In this document: piece by piece, positions 1 through 14,640 of the stretch | Layout of the letters: each line of letters starts with the position of its first letter | How positions within the stretch are numbered: position 1 is the stretch's first letter | Origin: Myxocyprinus asiaticus | Lineage: Eukaryota > Chordata > Actinopteri > Cypriniformes > Catostomidae | Direction: 5' to 3' | Length of the DNA stretch: 64,000 nt | NCBI RefSeq assembly: GCF_019703515.2 | Contig: NC_059365.1 | Location: 40,872,001-40,936,000 of the forward strand | The notes under the pieces: generated by a model | Seen by the model: the letters and a program-made list of their open reading frames with translations, nothing else | Databases searched by the model: none | Told to the model about the DNA's origin: nothing | Made by a program: the position numbers and the translations under genes

Positions 1-2192
1 TCCAACAGAGCCCGATTTGGGATAACATTTCCAAGTGGGACGATAATAGCGCGTGTTTCTGAAGGATAAGCTGGCCTTTGCACGCGTACAGAAAGGTCAC
101 TACAGATAATTATCTAGGAAATATTATGAATATGTTATTCTTTAATTAACAGAGATCACTTTGTTTCTTTTTATGCGTCTTAACATCTCAGATCATGGAA
201 AATCAGTGGCGTTTACGTCTAGTCTGTACAGCCGTAGCATCCTTCCCTGTTTTCCATTTGGTCAGTTCACGTCTTCAAATGACGTCACTCATATAGTGAG
301 ATGAAAATGAAGAAGAATATGGATTTGTGTGCATTAAATATTCAGAATTTCACTCTATTCTTATTAATTATTTAAATGAGAGAATGATATGTCAACTGCA
401 GAAGCTCTTTTGTAAATATGCTTATCAATTTTACTCATAGTCACTTTGGGCCACTCGTTTATTATATTTGATCTCTTCGGGGCCTATTTCCTTTTTTTCT
501 TTTTTTTTTTTTTTTTTTTAATTAAGTTAAATTCAATACATTTTTTTTTATATAAAAGCACATAATTATAATAATATAATAATAATAGTTAAAGTAGTAT
601 TATACTTATAAAATACTTTTTTTATATGCTTGCTTTACTCAAAAACATATTTCCTAACAGATTAAATAGATTAATCTTCAATTTAAATCAATAAAACTTG
701 AATATGTATATTAGTTTTATAAATTTCATTTAGTTAAACTTACAAACTAAAATAGGCTAAAATATCAAATAAATAAATAAATAAATAAATAAAAATAAAA
801 AAAATCTGGGAGCGTCAATTCATTTAGTGCCTTTCTGTTATGGCCACTGATTTAAGAAGTATTGCGCAGAAACAGTTTGAACTAGGTTTCTGTTTTTTCA
901 TCTATTTTCTCCTTCAGCTTGAATTGCATGTCTGCATTTCACCACCACATGTGTCACGGTGCGTATAGGTGCACGAACAGGCCTGAGACTCGATATGCAC
1001 TGCAGGCCGGACATATCATTCCGGATTGGGAGGCGATGAAAGGATATACCGCATGTTTTTTTTTTATTTATTTTTTTTTTTGTTGTTGTTTTTTATTTTT
1101 TTATTTTTTTTTTTGTTAATTGACTCCTTGGCAGTTTGCAAGTTTATAAAAGTCCAGAAACGCATGCACAAGTCAGTAAACACAGGTGGTTTGCCTTTTC
1201 CGTTTCAAATGATCTTTACGCGCGTCTTTGCTCTCCCCGTTAACAACACTGGTGACAACTGCTCCGTGTCAGGAGCTATATAGGCTATATGTCTGTATAT
1301 AAAATATTACTGATAATTGTTACCTTAATAATACCATCTACGCAGTAACAAGAGCATGGTTGTATTCCTTTGCCTTATGTCTGGAATGGCACAGCCGCTT
1401 GCACTAATTCATATAACAGTATATTCATCAGTGGGAACAGATTTATTTTACACAACAGTAGCCTATTACTGGTGACGGTGGGGGGCTATTGGACCCAACT
1501 GCATCACAACAAAGGGCAGGTGATAGTCGTAAATTGATATCACTGGCCTTGGAGAAATTGGAAAATGAAATTGCGTGTGTATGGTGCTCTATCAGAAATG
1601 ACAATAATGATCTTTCCCACCCATAAATACAAATGATTATGAAACTGAGACGAGGCCGCGTAGCCATGGTGACAGTGTCTAAAGGGAAAGACGATCTTCA
1701 CTTGCGGATCTTGAGCGGACGGTTTATGGCTTTTCATGACAATTATTTTATTTTATTCGATATTTCAATTCCCAGCATGAATGGAAATTTAAAGGCGCAT
1801 TCTGTTTTGCCCCACCGCACGTAAATAGCGACAAATGCCCATGTTAGATTTCAATATCTCACTTTGAATCCATTACATGTATATTTATTAGATTGCTACA
1901 AAGGTAATATTCGCAATGGGAAAGGCAGGAGCTGTCGCATGAAGGTGATATCACGTATAACTGATTTTATTACTGTCCGCATATTCTCTAAGGCAAGCTC
2001 TGATTTCTTGATGCGCTCACGATAAATTTTATTACACAGACATATCATTTAGAATTCCCCCTGCTGTCAAAAGAGAATACTGGGATTGTTTTTTGCTTCC
2101 TGTTGACCCACATTTGTATTTGTGTGGGAGTGGAGGTTTCTTGGAAATGTGTAAAAAATAAAAAAAAATAAATAAAAAAAAATAAAAAACTG
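1..2192. other. tlx3 upstream or intron 1 sequence, no gene seen
   Basis: AT-rich noncoding sequence with poly-T runs (about 490-520 and 1056-1115) and a short AAAT array near 770-800. I looked for the tlx3 first exon, which should encode an N-terminal EH1-type repressor motif and the stretch before the homeodomain, and did not find it. Short open frames here are low-complexity or have no recognisable domain. Confidence 0.6.
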
Positions 2193-2274
2193 TGGCAGCA
2201 CATCAAAAATCCTCAATTAAAATGTTATCGTCCAAAAAATAAATAAAATAATACTACTAATACTACTACTACTA

Positions 2275-2323
<49 letters not shown>

Positions 2324-2375
2324 AATAAAGCTGTGGCAGCACATAAAAAATCCGCATTGCAAATTGTATCATTCA

Positions 2376-2424
<49 letters not shown>

Positions 2425-2604
2425 GTTGTGGCAGCACATCAAAAATCCTAATTTAAAATATTATTGTCCAAAAAACAATTAAAATAATACTACTACTACT
2501 ACTACTACTACTAATAATAATAATAATAAAATAATAATAATAATAATAAATAAATAAAGCTGTGGCAGCACATAAACAATCCTCATTGCAAATTGTATCG
2601 TCCA

Positions 2605-2652
<48 letters not shown>

Positions 2653-2786
2653 AATAAATAAAGCCGTGGCAGCACATAAAAAATCCTCATTGCAAATTGT
2701 ATCGTCCAAATAATAATAATAATAATAATAAATAAATAAAGCTGTGGCAGCACATAAAAAATCCTCATTGCAAATTGTATCGTCCA

Positions 2787-2837
<51 letters not shown>

Positions 2838-2893
2838 AATAAATAAAGCCGTGGCAGCACATAAAAAATCCTCATTGCAAATTGTATCGTCCA

Positions 2894-2944
<51 letters not shown>

Positions 2945-3010
2945 AATAAATAAAGCTGTGGCAGCACATAAAAAAATCCTCATTTCAAATTGTATCGTCC
3001 AAAAAAATAC
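2193..3010. repeat. compound minisatellite, eight units
   Basis: Eight tandem units share a core that begins GTGGCAGCACAT (near 2193, 2333, 2428, 2562, 2666, 2744, 2850 and 2958), continues with an AATCCTCATTGC-like stretch and ends at a CGTCCAAA-like stretch. Between cores lie variable ATT/AAT trinucleotide and AAAT tetranucleotide arrays, so unit length varies from roughly 80 to 140 bp. The four units from about 2560 to 2957 are nearly identical, suggesting recent expansion. Long reverse-strand frames here are poly-Ile/Tyr artefacts. Confidence 0.9.
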
Positions 3011-5966
<2,956 letters not shown>

Positions 5967-6095
5967 TTTTTTATTTATTTATTTATTTATGTATTTTTTT
6001 TTACAGTTTCTTTAATTTTTTTATTTATTTATGTATTTATTTCACCTATATTCATGCCTCATCCCTGTTTTTTTTTATTTTTTTTTTTTTTTCAG

Positions 6096-6333
6096 CTGCC
6101 CTTTCACCGTTCTCTGTGACACGACGAATCGGCCATCCGTACCAGAACCGAACACCGCCGAAACGGAAAAAGCCCCGCACGTCGTTCAGCCGCGTGCAAA
6201 TCTGTGAGCTGGAGAAACGGTTCCACCGGCAGAAATATCTGGCGTCAGCAGAGCGCGCAACGCTCGCCAAAGCCCTGAAAATGACAGATGCTCAGGTCAA
6301 AACCTGGTTTCAGAACAGAAGAACAAAATGGAG
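6096..6333 (+). CDS. tlx3: tlx3 exon 2 (homeodomain)
   Basis: The acceptor follows a long T run and ends TTCAG at 6095; the donor GTGGGTG starts at 6334. The exon begins two bases into a codon (one base supplied upstream) and ends after two bases of Arg57 of the homeodomain. It encodes the pre-homeodomain segment and homeodomain residues 1-56 plus most of 57. Open frame upstream of 6096 is a translation of CT and T repeats and is not coding. Confidence 0.95.
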
Positions 6334-6869
6334 GTGGGTGAAAATGTTTTGTCATTTTCTTTTTTTTCTTTTTTATTATTATTTATTTATTTATTTTTTT
6401 TTATGTATTGTTAAAAAAAGAAAAAAGAAGAAAAAAAAAAACGACTGTTATAACTCATCCATCCATCTGTCAAAAATGTTATTTGGGTCTAGGACCAGAT
6501 CACATTTCATTCAGGCCTAATTCATTTCATTTCATCAAGATTATTATTATTATTATTTTTTACATTTTGACATGATTTTATATGACAATTAAGCACACAC
6601 CCTCTACAGGTCAGTTATAGTTATGTAATGTAATAATAAAAACAGCATTTGTTTTGCATTACAGTGATAAAAATAACCTTTCTGAATTCCAGTAATCAGA
6701 ATCAGAATGAGCTTTATTGCCAAGTATGCTTGCACATATTACAAGGAATTTGTCTTGGTGACAGAAGCTTCCAGTGAACAAACAATACAACAACAAGACA
6801 GAGATAATAAAAAATAGAATAAAAATATAAAGCGAATAGAAAATATAGGTATATATACAAATACAACAG

Positions 6870-6952
<83 letters not shown>

Positions 6953-7476
6953 CCGGTCAAAAGTTTTGAAACACTTACTCATTCTTTATTATAATTTTTT
7001 TCACATTTTAGAATAATAGTAAAGTCATCAACACTATGGAATAACATAAATGGAACTATGAGAATTATGTTGTGACTAAACAAAATCCAAAATAAATCAA
7101 AACTGTGTTATATTTTAGCATCTTCAAAGTAGTCACCCTTTGCCTAGAATTTGCAGACATGTACTCTTGACATTTTCTCAAACAACTTCTTGAGGTATCA
7201 CCCTGGGATGCTTTTTAAACAGTATTGAAGGAGTTCCCATCTATGTTGGGCACTTATTGGCTGCTTTTCTTTATTATTTGGTCCAAGTCATCCATTTCAA
7301 AAACTTTTTTTTCTATTACATTTTTGTATTATACTGAAATAAATTAATATGGTGACACAATTATATTTTTGTCTACAAAACTAATTTCAAACATTTAAGC
7401 ATACGCCTTCAGATCAAAAGATTTTTAAGATCATGAGAAACATTTCAGTCAAGTGTTTCAAAACTTTTGACTGGTA

Positions 7477-7515
<39 letters not shown>

Positions 7516-10500
7516 AATACAAATCTGTTATATATACAGATAGTGCAAGAGAATGTGATGTGCACAAGAGGTAGGAGGTGTAACGAGAACTGTCATGACA
7601 ATAATATTTAATGGTTATAATATATGCGTCATCTTTAAGCATGATTTTGTTTTTGTATTCTTTGCTAGTTCTTTATTTATTTTAAGCTATTATTGGTGCC
7701 GTTCACATTAGCTTTACAATCCTATTGATTTATCATTTGTTGGTGTTTCAGACCTGTTACTGTTCTTTTGTTGGCAATGAATGATTATAATTTCCAGACC
7801 TTAATATCCACAGTGGCGCCATTTTTGATTTTTGACAGTAATGAAAACGAGGCTTTCCCAGATAGCACACGTACATCACTGAGATGTCTGTTTTAGATGT
7901 TTTCATCTGGAAAGCATCACAATCTAATTAACATCTGCTAAACATCTTAAAAAGATCAGATTTACAAACATTCTAAATCATAAACGTCTCAAAGACATCT
8001 GATGAATGTCTTACTGACATCCGAGACACACTTACAGACATACGTCTTATAGACATATTGCAGATGAGCAAACAACCTAAAAAATATGTCTTCCAGATGT
8101 AAACACACACATCAAATAGACGTCTGGGTGATGTACGTGTGCTATCAGGGTTGAGGGAAAGACAGTATCTTTGATGACATGCACTGCATAAAGCTATTAA
8201 AAAGCTCCTGGATCACATCTAATTTTCAACAACTCATGTTGTTTGGAGTTTTGTCTGCTTCAATTTCTTGGAAACATATTTTTTCAATGCTCTGTCAGCG
8301 GAACAGTCCTTTAAACACTTTAAACATCTGTACAACCCTTTGAAGAGACTGTGCGTCTATCCCTCACAGCCTCGTTGTCATTCCCGTCAAATATCAAAGA
8401 TGACATTGCTGTGAATAAGGTCTGTAGCACATAATTTAGTCACAAGTGAGTTTAATTGAAGAGGCATTCAAGTCCTACTAGAATAATACCACTGTGGATT
8501 TGCTGAAGATTACATTTTATTTGTTTATTTATTTTATGTGCATTGGTCAGGGGATGTGGGGGACATGCCCCCCCCCCCCCCCCCCGCCCCCAAACACACT
8601 CTTTAAAAAGGTGATTTTTGTCCCCTGCACTTTTCCAAGCTAAACCCATACTGAGTCCAAATGGTGGATTTGTATACAGTATTCTTTTTTAGGGGGATTT
8701 TCTCCCCTTTTCTCCCCAATTTGGAATGCCCAATTCCAAATGTGCTCTAAGTCCTCATGGTGGCGTAGTGACTTGCCTCAATCCAGGCGGTGGAGGACGA
8801 ATCTCAGTTGCCTCCACGTCTGAGACTGTCAATCCGCGCATCTTATCAAGTGGCTTGTTGAGCGCGTTACGTGGAGACCTAGCGCGCATGGAGGCTTCAC
8901 GCTATTCTCCGCGGCATCCATGCCCAACTCACCATGTGCCCCACCGAGAGTGAGAACCACATATAGACCACGAGGAGGTTACCCCATGTGACTCTTCCCA
9001 TCCTAGCAACCGGGCCAATTGGTTGCTTAGGAAGCCTGACTGGAGTCACTCAGCATGCCCTGGATTCAAACTCATGACTCCAGGTGTGATAGTCAGCGTC
9101 TTTAAATGCTGAGCTACCCAGGCCCCCCTGTATACAGTACTCTTTGCATTTTGTTACTTTGGGCTGATTGAGCGACCATCCAGCCAATCACAGGTGAGTT
9201 TCATGAGCCGAAACAACACTTGCATAATAGGCCATCAGTCAGACAGTCTAATCAACGCGGCTCCATTCATTTCTACAAAGTTGCTTTCAACAATGCTCAT
9301 TTATCCATGTTTTTTATCTGCATTGATGTTGATCTAAATTAATAATCTAGAGATGAGGAACACACAAACGAGAGTTATTTATCGGCATATTGTTCTTGAT
9401 TGGCAGCATTACGTGAAATGCACTGCAGAAAAAAAACAAAGGACAATCCTTCTTTTAAGCACACATTGTAAGTGGAGTTTCTATCAGCACTTGAGTCTTC
9501 ATTAAGTTATGCTTTTTAAATTATGCTTGTGAGGTAATAGTTTGATCGGTTGTTTTTGCCAGTTTAAGCAGAGTACTAGATCTGTGTTCAATATGTAATG
9601 ATATTTTTAATATCAGCTCTTTTATTTTACCTCAATATTGGTGTGCAGTCGACAAACTGTAGGGGGTTAAAACGAGATAAAAAATAGCTGTGTTCTTAAA
9701 CACTTTTTTACTGAAAGGAATAGATATGTAGACATGCTTTTTTATACATGAAAATGTACGGACGTTATTGAAACTCATAATTATTATAAGACTATTATTG
9801 TTGTCTTTTGATAAAAGTCATGCTCGGCAGCTCACAAACTGTAGGGAAATGATAGATTTGCTTTGCTCTTATAATGCTTAAAACCTCTACTGAAGTCTCT
9901 TTGTAGGTCTGTAGACATACACGTTTAAAATATTACAATTTTCTTTTGATCGTTGATTCAGTGAGTAACTCATTTCACAGACACTCATTTGTCACCACCT
10001 TCTGGCATCACCAGAAATCATCACTGAACGAATAATTAAGTGAATCTGAACGAGTTTTGGTGAGCATAAACCCCACAATTAAATCCCACAATGCACAAGC
10101 ACAGAGTAAAAAATTCAGTTGTGCACATGCACAATTGTCATTACTGTAATTGATTAAATTATTTATTCAAGAACCAGCTTGTGCTCAGTCTTTTATTTTC
10201 ATGTGTGAAACAGAAGCAAGTGCTCCACAAGATGCCCTTTATTTTTGCAGCTAATTTTGCAAAATCTTGCAATTATTTTGCAATACTTAAATTTTTAAAA
10301 TATTACAAACATTAAATAAGTAAATAATATGTATATGTTAATATATACTGTAATATATTAATACTGCACTGTAAGTGTTAGGTCTGTGTGAGCCACCTAC
10401 TGACAGCTGTGTCCCCCCCACTTTTAAAATGACTGCTACGCCCCTGACATTGGACACCGATTGTCTTGACCAAGCAGAAATATTGAAGCTCTAAAAAGGC

Positions 10501-11085
10501 TCTTTGGAAACTTGCTGTCTATGCATTGTGGAGCCTATACTTCTAAATCATTGAGAGCATGTCCATTCTTTCCACATAATCTACTCATCCTTTTGCCGTT
10601 GTCTGTTTTGGAGCAAATAAATGCCCAATCTAATTAAGAGCAGGCTTACTTACCTTTAGTCCTACCAACAGGCTGCAGTAGGCAGACAAGAGCTTGCTGA
10701 GTGTGATTTATTTTTAATGAATCTGAGTCATGGCCTTTAACCAATAAAAAAAAATATTATTACTGTTTTAGTATGCCTGCTCATCAATATTTATTTATTT
10801 CATTCAACAATTATCTGTATCTGTTAAAAGCTGCTGGGAAATATTCATTAGGAAAGTCACTTCTCTGGATTGGCAAATTTGCAAATCATTATATGGCCTC
10901 GAATGAAATGCTGATAAGTGTTACATCAAAGCTGGCACCATGCAGCCAACTAGAATATTAACAACAACAATCACTTCCATAGTAAGATATATGTCTGAAT
11001 CTACCTAACTACATAAGGTTGTACCAAAGTTATTTTTACCCTCCGATCAGGTAATACAATTGTTTAGAACAACTGCACGGTTAAA

Positions 11086-11125
<40 letters not shown>

Positions 11126-13754
11126 AATTAAACAATTACAATTGGATTCATATTAATAATTAATATTTTTAACATAAAAATAATAAGTGGTGTACGTGTA
11201 ATCACTTAATATAAACATCGCTAAGAAATGCCTTAAATTTCATGTTTTCCATTTTTGTTATGGCCTATAGCATTTGACTGTAGCTTACACAGACACTCTG
11301 AGAATGAAGGATGTATTTGCGTGTCAACCGTACGGGTAACAAGCCTGTGATCAAATGAGCCGAGTGCAATCACATTACAGTGATGCATTTAACTGTGATG
11401 TGTGGCTAATGGACACCAGGCAGCAGGTATGGAACAACCATTGTGCCCTCATGGTGGACAGATTTTGTCATGGAGAATGAAGTCATTAAGACTGGATGAT
11501 TTCATGAATTATGGAGGTCTCCTCTTTGTTTCAGGATCCATTTTGTACATTGGACATCAAATGGCAACCCAACACACTAGTCACTACCAAACATAACACG
11601 TAATAAATGTAGTCTCTGGGTCATAATTTCTTTTAACTTGCATAGATTTGTTCATGGTTTTTAAGGATGAGGGCCTGTCATGCAACCTCTCCATGTTGGC
11701 ATCTAGCTAATAGCTAGCTTCTACCAAAATGCTTTGAAATGTAACTTTTTTTAAAAAAGTCAAGAAGCCTATTTATTATGTTATCCTAGCTATTTACGAT
11801 TGTAGAGTTATGTTTTATTATTGCATTTAGCATAGTTTTATCCATGCTGTTCAAAACTCTATCAGAACAGACCTACAACCTTCTTGAGAACCCATGTTAA
11901 AGTGTTTTTGTGTTTTCACCACAAGTAGATTTTGTACAGCTAAGAACTTGCTCCCTGCATCATCGTGCCTTCCTTTTCTTTAAGGAACAATGAAATTCTA
12001 CTTTTCTAACTACAAATTATATTTACAATTTTTTTTTTTTTTTTTTTTTTTTTTACATTTGGATTTGATTTGACATTTTTAAAATGCTGCCACTAAAATG
12101 TTTCCTTTGTTAAGGGTTTATAAATGGATTTGATAATGACTAATAACTCATTTACAAATGCATTATAAATCACTGATATGCAGTTATAACAACATGAATA
12201 AAAAGGTTGACTTTCATGCAGTATTTATAAACTTAAGTAACACTGTAAAAACTGCTGTCACAAATCTTATTGTCTGAAGAACTGTGTGTAGCAAAATTAA
12301 TGGGTAACACTTATCATTAATGTTCCATTTATTATGGGTTTATAAAGGTGTTTATTAATGACTTTTAAGGCCGTTACAAATGTAATATAAATCATTTATA
12401 TGCAGTTATAACAACATGTATAAAAAGAGCAACTTTCAAGCGATTCTTGCCAAATAAAGAGCATTAACTTACATATTATAAATGCTTAATAAATACACTT
12501 GTTCATACTTATATTAATCAAAAACATAAAATGCCATAATTCATGATTTATGTCACAATGCAAAAAAATATAGACTAGTATATTGAGATTAAAAGGAGGG
12601 ATTATGTCATTTTGCTACAGTCCACTTTGTGTTTACATTCTTTACCGTAATGTCTTAACTCACTTGTGTTGTCACTTTCCTTGTCATGCTGATGTCAAAT
12701 GAATGGTGCTACTCGAGTGCTGTCCCAACTTATCTAGTCCTAGTTTCCTAAATTCCTCTGCAAAAACACTTTTTAGGATTTCATGTTTATTCACAGCATA
12801 TATCATGTAATAACACCTGATTATCATTAAACCATTTTTGAAACTTTTATATAAATAGGTTTCTAATATTGGCAACTTCTTAATAAATGCTTAATTTGTG
12901 TCCACTATACATTAAGGTACTTTTTTATAGGTTGTTGATGATGAATAAATGTTAAAAGGCATTTATAACATGTGAGGTCAAATGGCTCACTTGTTGGCAA
13001 ATATTGTATGACAGTAGACCTTTTATTCATGTTGTCATAACCAAATCAGTTATTTATAATGCATTTGTAAATGAGTTGTTAATAAACCCCTTAAACCCTT
13101 AACAGTTCCTCAGACAAGAAAAAAACAGGATTTAGTGAAAAATATGTAATCGCATTAGTTTCAACACATACCAACTGGTCTGTCATTTACTGTTGTGTAA
13201 TACAAGGACTATAGTATTCACATCTGTTTTGCTCACTGTTCCATAGGCTGCTCATGTTTATAATAGTAATACAAGGTATTATTAAATGTAAAGAACCATT
13301 AACATTCACATGCTTCATTTAAAGTTACTTTAGTCATAACATGCACATTGTTGTTTTTCATAAAGGCATATCATCCCTTTTTTGCATGTGGAGTGCTCAG
13401 ATCTCTCGTGGTAATTAAAACCAGCGTAGGACCTGCACTAGATAAACATGTTAGATGACATAATCTGCTTTTGTATTTGAAAAGGGTCTCTGTCACCACA
13501 CATTATGTTGACTTCTATCATGTGTCTCTGATGACAGGAGGCAGACCGCTGAGGAGAGGGAGGCTGAGCGACAGCAAGCCAACCGTCTGATGTTGCAGCT
13601 ACAACAGGAGGCTTTTCAGAAGACTCTGAGTCAACCGCTTCAACAAGACCCTCTCTGCCTACACAACTCCTCGCTTTATGCCCTGCAGAACTTACAACCC
13701 TGGGCAGAGGACAACAAGGTGACCTCTGTCACCTCAGTTGCATCTGTGGTCTGA
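6096..13754 (+). CDS. tlx3: T-cell leukaemia homeobox protein 3 (tlx3), partial: exons 2 and 3
   Basis: TLX/HOX11-class homeodomain transcription factor, known in vertebrates to specify sensory and hindbrain neurons; it acts in the nucleus. The two visible exons join in frame (238 + 217 nt) and, with one base from a missing upstream exon, give 151 residues plus a stop. The homeodomain runs from the [10 protein letters not shown] segment to KWRRQT and carries WFQN at positions 48-51. Threonine at position 47 ([10 protein letters not shown]) is the TLX/HOX11 hallmark. It is preceded by the TLX-typical segment [18 protein letters not shown]. The C-terminal tail ([19 protein letters not shown], then DPLCLHNSS and LQNLQPW) fits TLX3 better than TLX1 or TLX2. 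The first exon was not found in the window. Intron 2 is about 7.2 kb and full of repeats. The tlx3a/tlx3b paralogue cannot be decided here. Confidence 0.93.
6874..6947. repeat. (TA)n microsatellite with CA end
   Basis: Uninterrupted AT dinucleotides to about 6939, followed by a short AC run. A further (AT)n of about 30 bp follows the adjacent MITE at 7480-7510, so the element appears to have inserted within one TA array. Confidence 0.93.
6948..7479. mobile_element. non-autonomous Tc1/mariner-type element (532 bp)
   Basis: Near-perfect terminal inverted repeats of about 29 bp: CACTACCGGTCAAAAGTTTT at the left and its complement ending TTTTGACTGGTAGTG at the right. TA follows the right end and the left flank is CA in a degenerate TA array. 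The interior has no transposase frame. Confidence 0.85.
7858..8150. mobile_element. short TIR element with internal AGACATCT-type repeats
   Basis: Left end GATAGCACACGTACATCAC and right end GTGATGTACGTGTGCTATC are inverted repeats. The 250-bp interior is made of loosely repeated GACATCT/AGATGTC motifs at roughly 20-bp spacing. No coding capacity. Looks like a MITE of unassigned superfamily. Confidence 0.75.
8548..10446. mobile_element. non-autonomous hAT-like element with nested SINE
   Basis: Starts CAGGGGATGTGGGGG and ends with CTACGCCCCTG, short inverted ends beginning CAGGGG. The 8-bp flanks GCATTGGT (8540-8547) and ACATTGGA (10447-10454) match at 6 of 8, the duplication length of hAT elements. 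The interior has two similar copies of a segment containing ACAAACTGTAGGG (about 9650 and 9836). A SINE sits inside at 8688-9128. No transposase is visible. Confidence 0.6.
8688..9128 (-). mobile_element. tRNA-derived SINE, copy 1
   Basis: On the minus strand the head reads GGGCCTGGGTAGCTCAGC, an A-box-like tRNA start, followed about 45 bp later by a B-box-like GAGTTTGAATCC. The body contains a conserved GCAACC..GGCCCGGTTGCTAGG segment. It is flanked by a 17-bp direct repeat TGTATACAGTAYTCTTT (8671-8687 and 9129-9145), the expected target-site duplication. Same family as 18441-18902 and 60520-60975. Confidence 0.88.
10447..12095. other. tlx3 intron 2, non-repetitive stretch with homeodomain-like sites
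   Basis: No coding exon. The part 10600-10960 is more complex than its surroundings and contains CTAATTAAG, TTTAATGAAT and CATTATATGG motifs. An (AT)n of 30 bp lies at 11091-11120. A poly-T run sits at 12030-12054. Enhancer function is possible but unproven. Confidence 0.4.
12096..12240. repeat. solo terminal arm of a long-inverted-repeat element
   Basis: Sequence starting TTTCCTTTGTTAAGGG and continuing through CATTATAAATCACTGATATG closely resembles the ends of the elements at 12320-13108 and 27492-28325. It lies just left of the first, so one partial copy adjoins a full one. Confidence 0.65.
12320..13108. mobile_element. long-inverted-repeat DNA element, copy A
   Basis: About 170-bp arms are inverted relative to each other: the left arm has GTTCCATTTATTATGGG and GCAGTTATAACAACATG, the right arm the complement ending near AAACCCTTAACAGTTCC. 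The middle (about 12530-12780) has a unique segment with GCTACTCGAGTGCTGTCCC. The same middle is present in opposite orientation in 27492-28325, showing a dispersed family. No coding frame. Confidence 0.75.
13538..13754 (+). CDS. tlx3: tlx3 exon 3 (homeodomain end and C-terminal tail)
   Basis: The acceptor ends GATGACAG at 13537. The first base completes Arg57 of the homeodomain; RQT and the tail follow to a TGA at 13752-13754. The tail is glutamine-rich ([20 protein letters not shown]) and ends [10 protein letters not shown]. This is the last coding exon. Confidence 0.95.
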
Positions 13755-14640
13755 CCCACACCTCTCATGTATACAAGTTAATTGAGGAAGGATTTTATAG
13801 TCCGGGTTTAAAAGCATTACAGGACACTAATTTCACACAAAATTTGGGTGAATCTCTGACATTCACACTTGGACTTATTTCACGAGCATCTGTACGAAGC
13901 CATAAGCTAAACAGGTTTTTTGTGAGACCATAGAAGAAATCTTAAAAAAAAAAAAAAAAAAACTCAATTGAATGCGGAAAAAATGAATTCCATTTCAATG
14001 ATTTCGATTGGATGAGTTTTGGCTCGGAAATACAATGGCTAGAGCCTAGTAACAGATTAAACTGAACTGTATATTTGTGTTTTTGTTTATTGCTCAAACA
14101 TTTTTCAGGAATATGTGTTTTTTATGTCTTGGCATGGAACAATATATTCCAATTAAAATGGAATAATATTCCAATTCACATTTTCATTCCCAGCTGAATC
14201 TGATTGGTAATTTTTCTCGTCCCTTACGCTACATTCTCGTTCCTCTTTTCTTCAGCTACCCATCTAAGAGAGGGAGGGGCTATGTCCTTTCCAACCCAAA
14301 ACCGCAAAGCTGTCTGATGAATTTCACCCATCAAGACGGCTGTTTGTCTACGTGCCATTTGGCATCATGGAGACTGACTCAACCCCAGACTCGTTCAATC
14401 TTGTTCCTTTAATTGGTGTTTTTTTTTGTTTGTTGTTTTTTGGATTTTATAAGATGTGTTTGTGATGCATGTTCTCTACATTTCCTGTACAAAGAGACAA
14501 ACTAAAAATTGTTTGTTCCATCACACTGGAGTCCCTCCTAAAATGAACTTTGGAAGCAATTATGGAGGCATTCTTTCTGGATTCTTCATATCGTGACGTT
14601 TAAAGGCATTTTATAATAAAATTAATTGTGACTTCTAAAA
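13755..14640 (+). other. tlx3: tlx3 3' UTR (inferred)
   Basis: Sequence from the stop to just after the poly(A) signal at 14615-14620. Its extent is inferred from that signal and the downstream GT-rich run; no transcript evidence is available. Confidence 0.6.
14615..14620 (+). terminator. poly(A) signal AATAAA of tlx3
   Basis: A canonical AATAAA lies about 860 bp after the stop and is followed at 14650-14682 by a TGTGTTGTTTCTTGGTGTG run, a typical GU-rich downstream element. Confidence 0.6.

Larger units (their letters stand above)
6697..7600. repeat. dispersed fish repeat split by an insertion
   Basis: The left part (about 6697-6875) contains GAGCTTTATTGCCAAGTATG and a nearby AGAAGCTTCCAGT. 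I recognise these as parts of a repeat common in fish genomes, possibly a LINE 3' end. The apparent right part (about 7511-7600, with AGATAGTGCAAGAG) resumes after a TA array and the Tc1-type MITE. The class is not certain. Confidence 0.5.
6334..13537 (+). other. tlx3 intron 2
   Basis: About 7.2 kb between the donor at 6334 and the acceptor ending ACAG at 13537. It holds the repeats listed separately. Stretches 6334-6696, 7600-7857, 8151-8547 and 13109-13537 contain poly-T, ATT runs and unassigned AT-rich sequence with no gene. Confidence 0.85.

Noticed and set aside
2193..3010. CRISPR-like array of regularly spaced repeats
   Set aside because: Spacers are simple AAT/AAAT microsatellites and the genome is clearly vertebrate; this is a compound minisatellite.
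6659..6960. Ile-Tyr repeat frames on the minus strand
   Set aside because: Translations of the (TA)n microsatellite.
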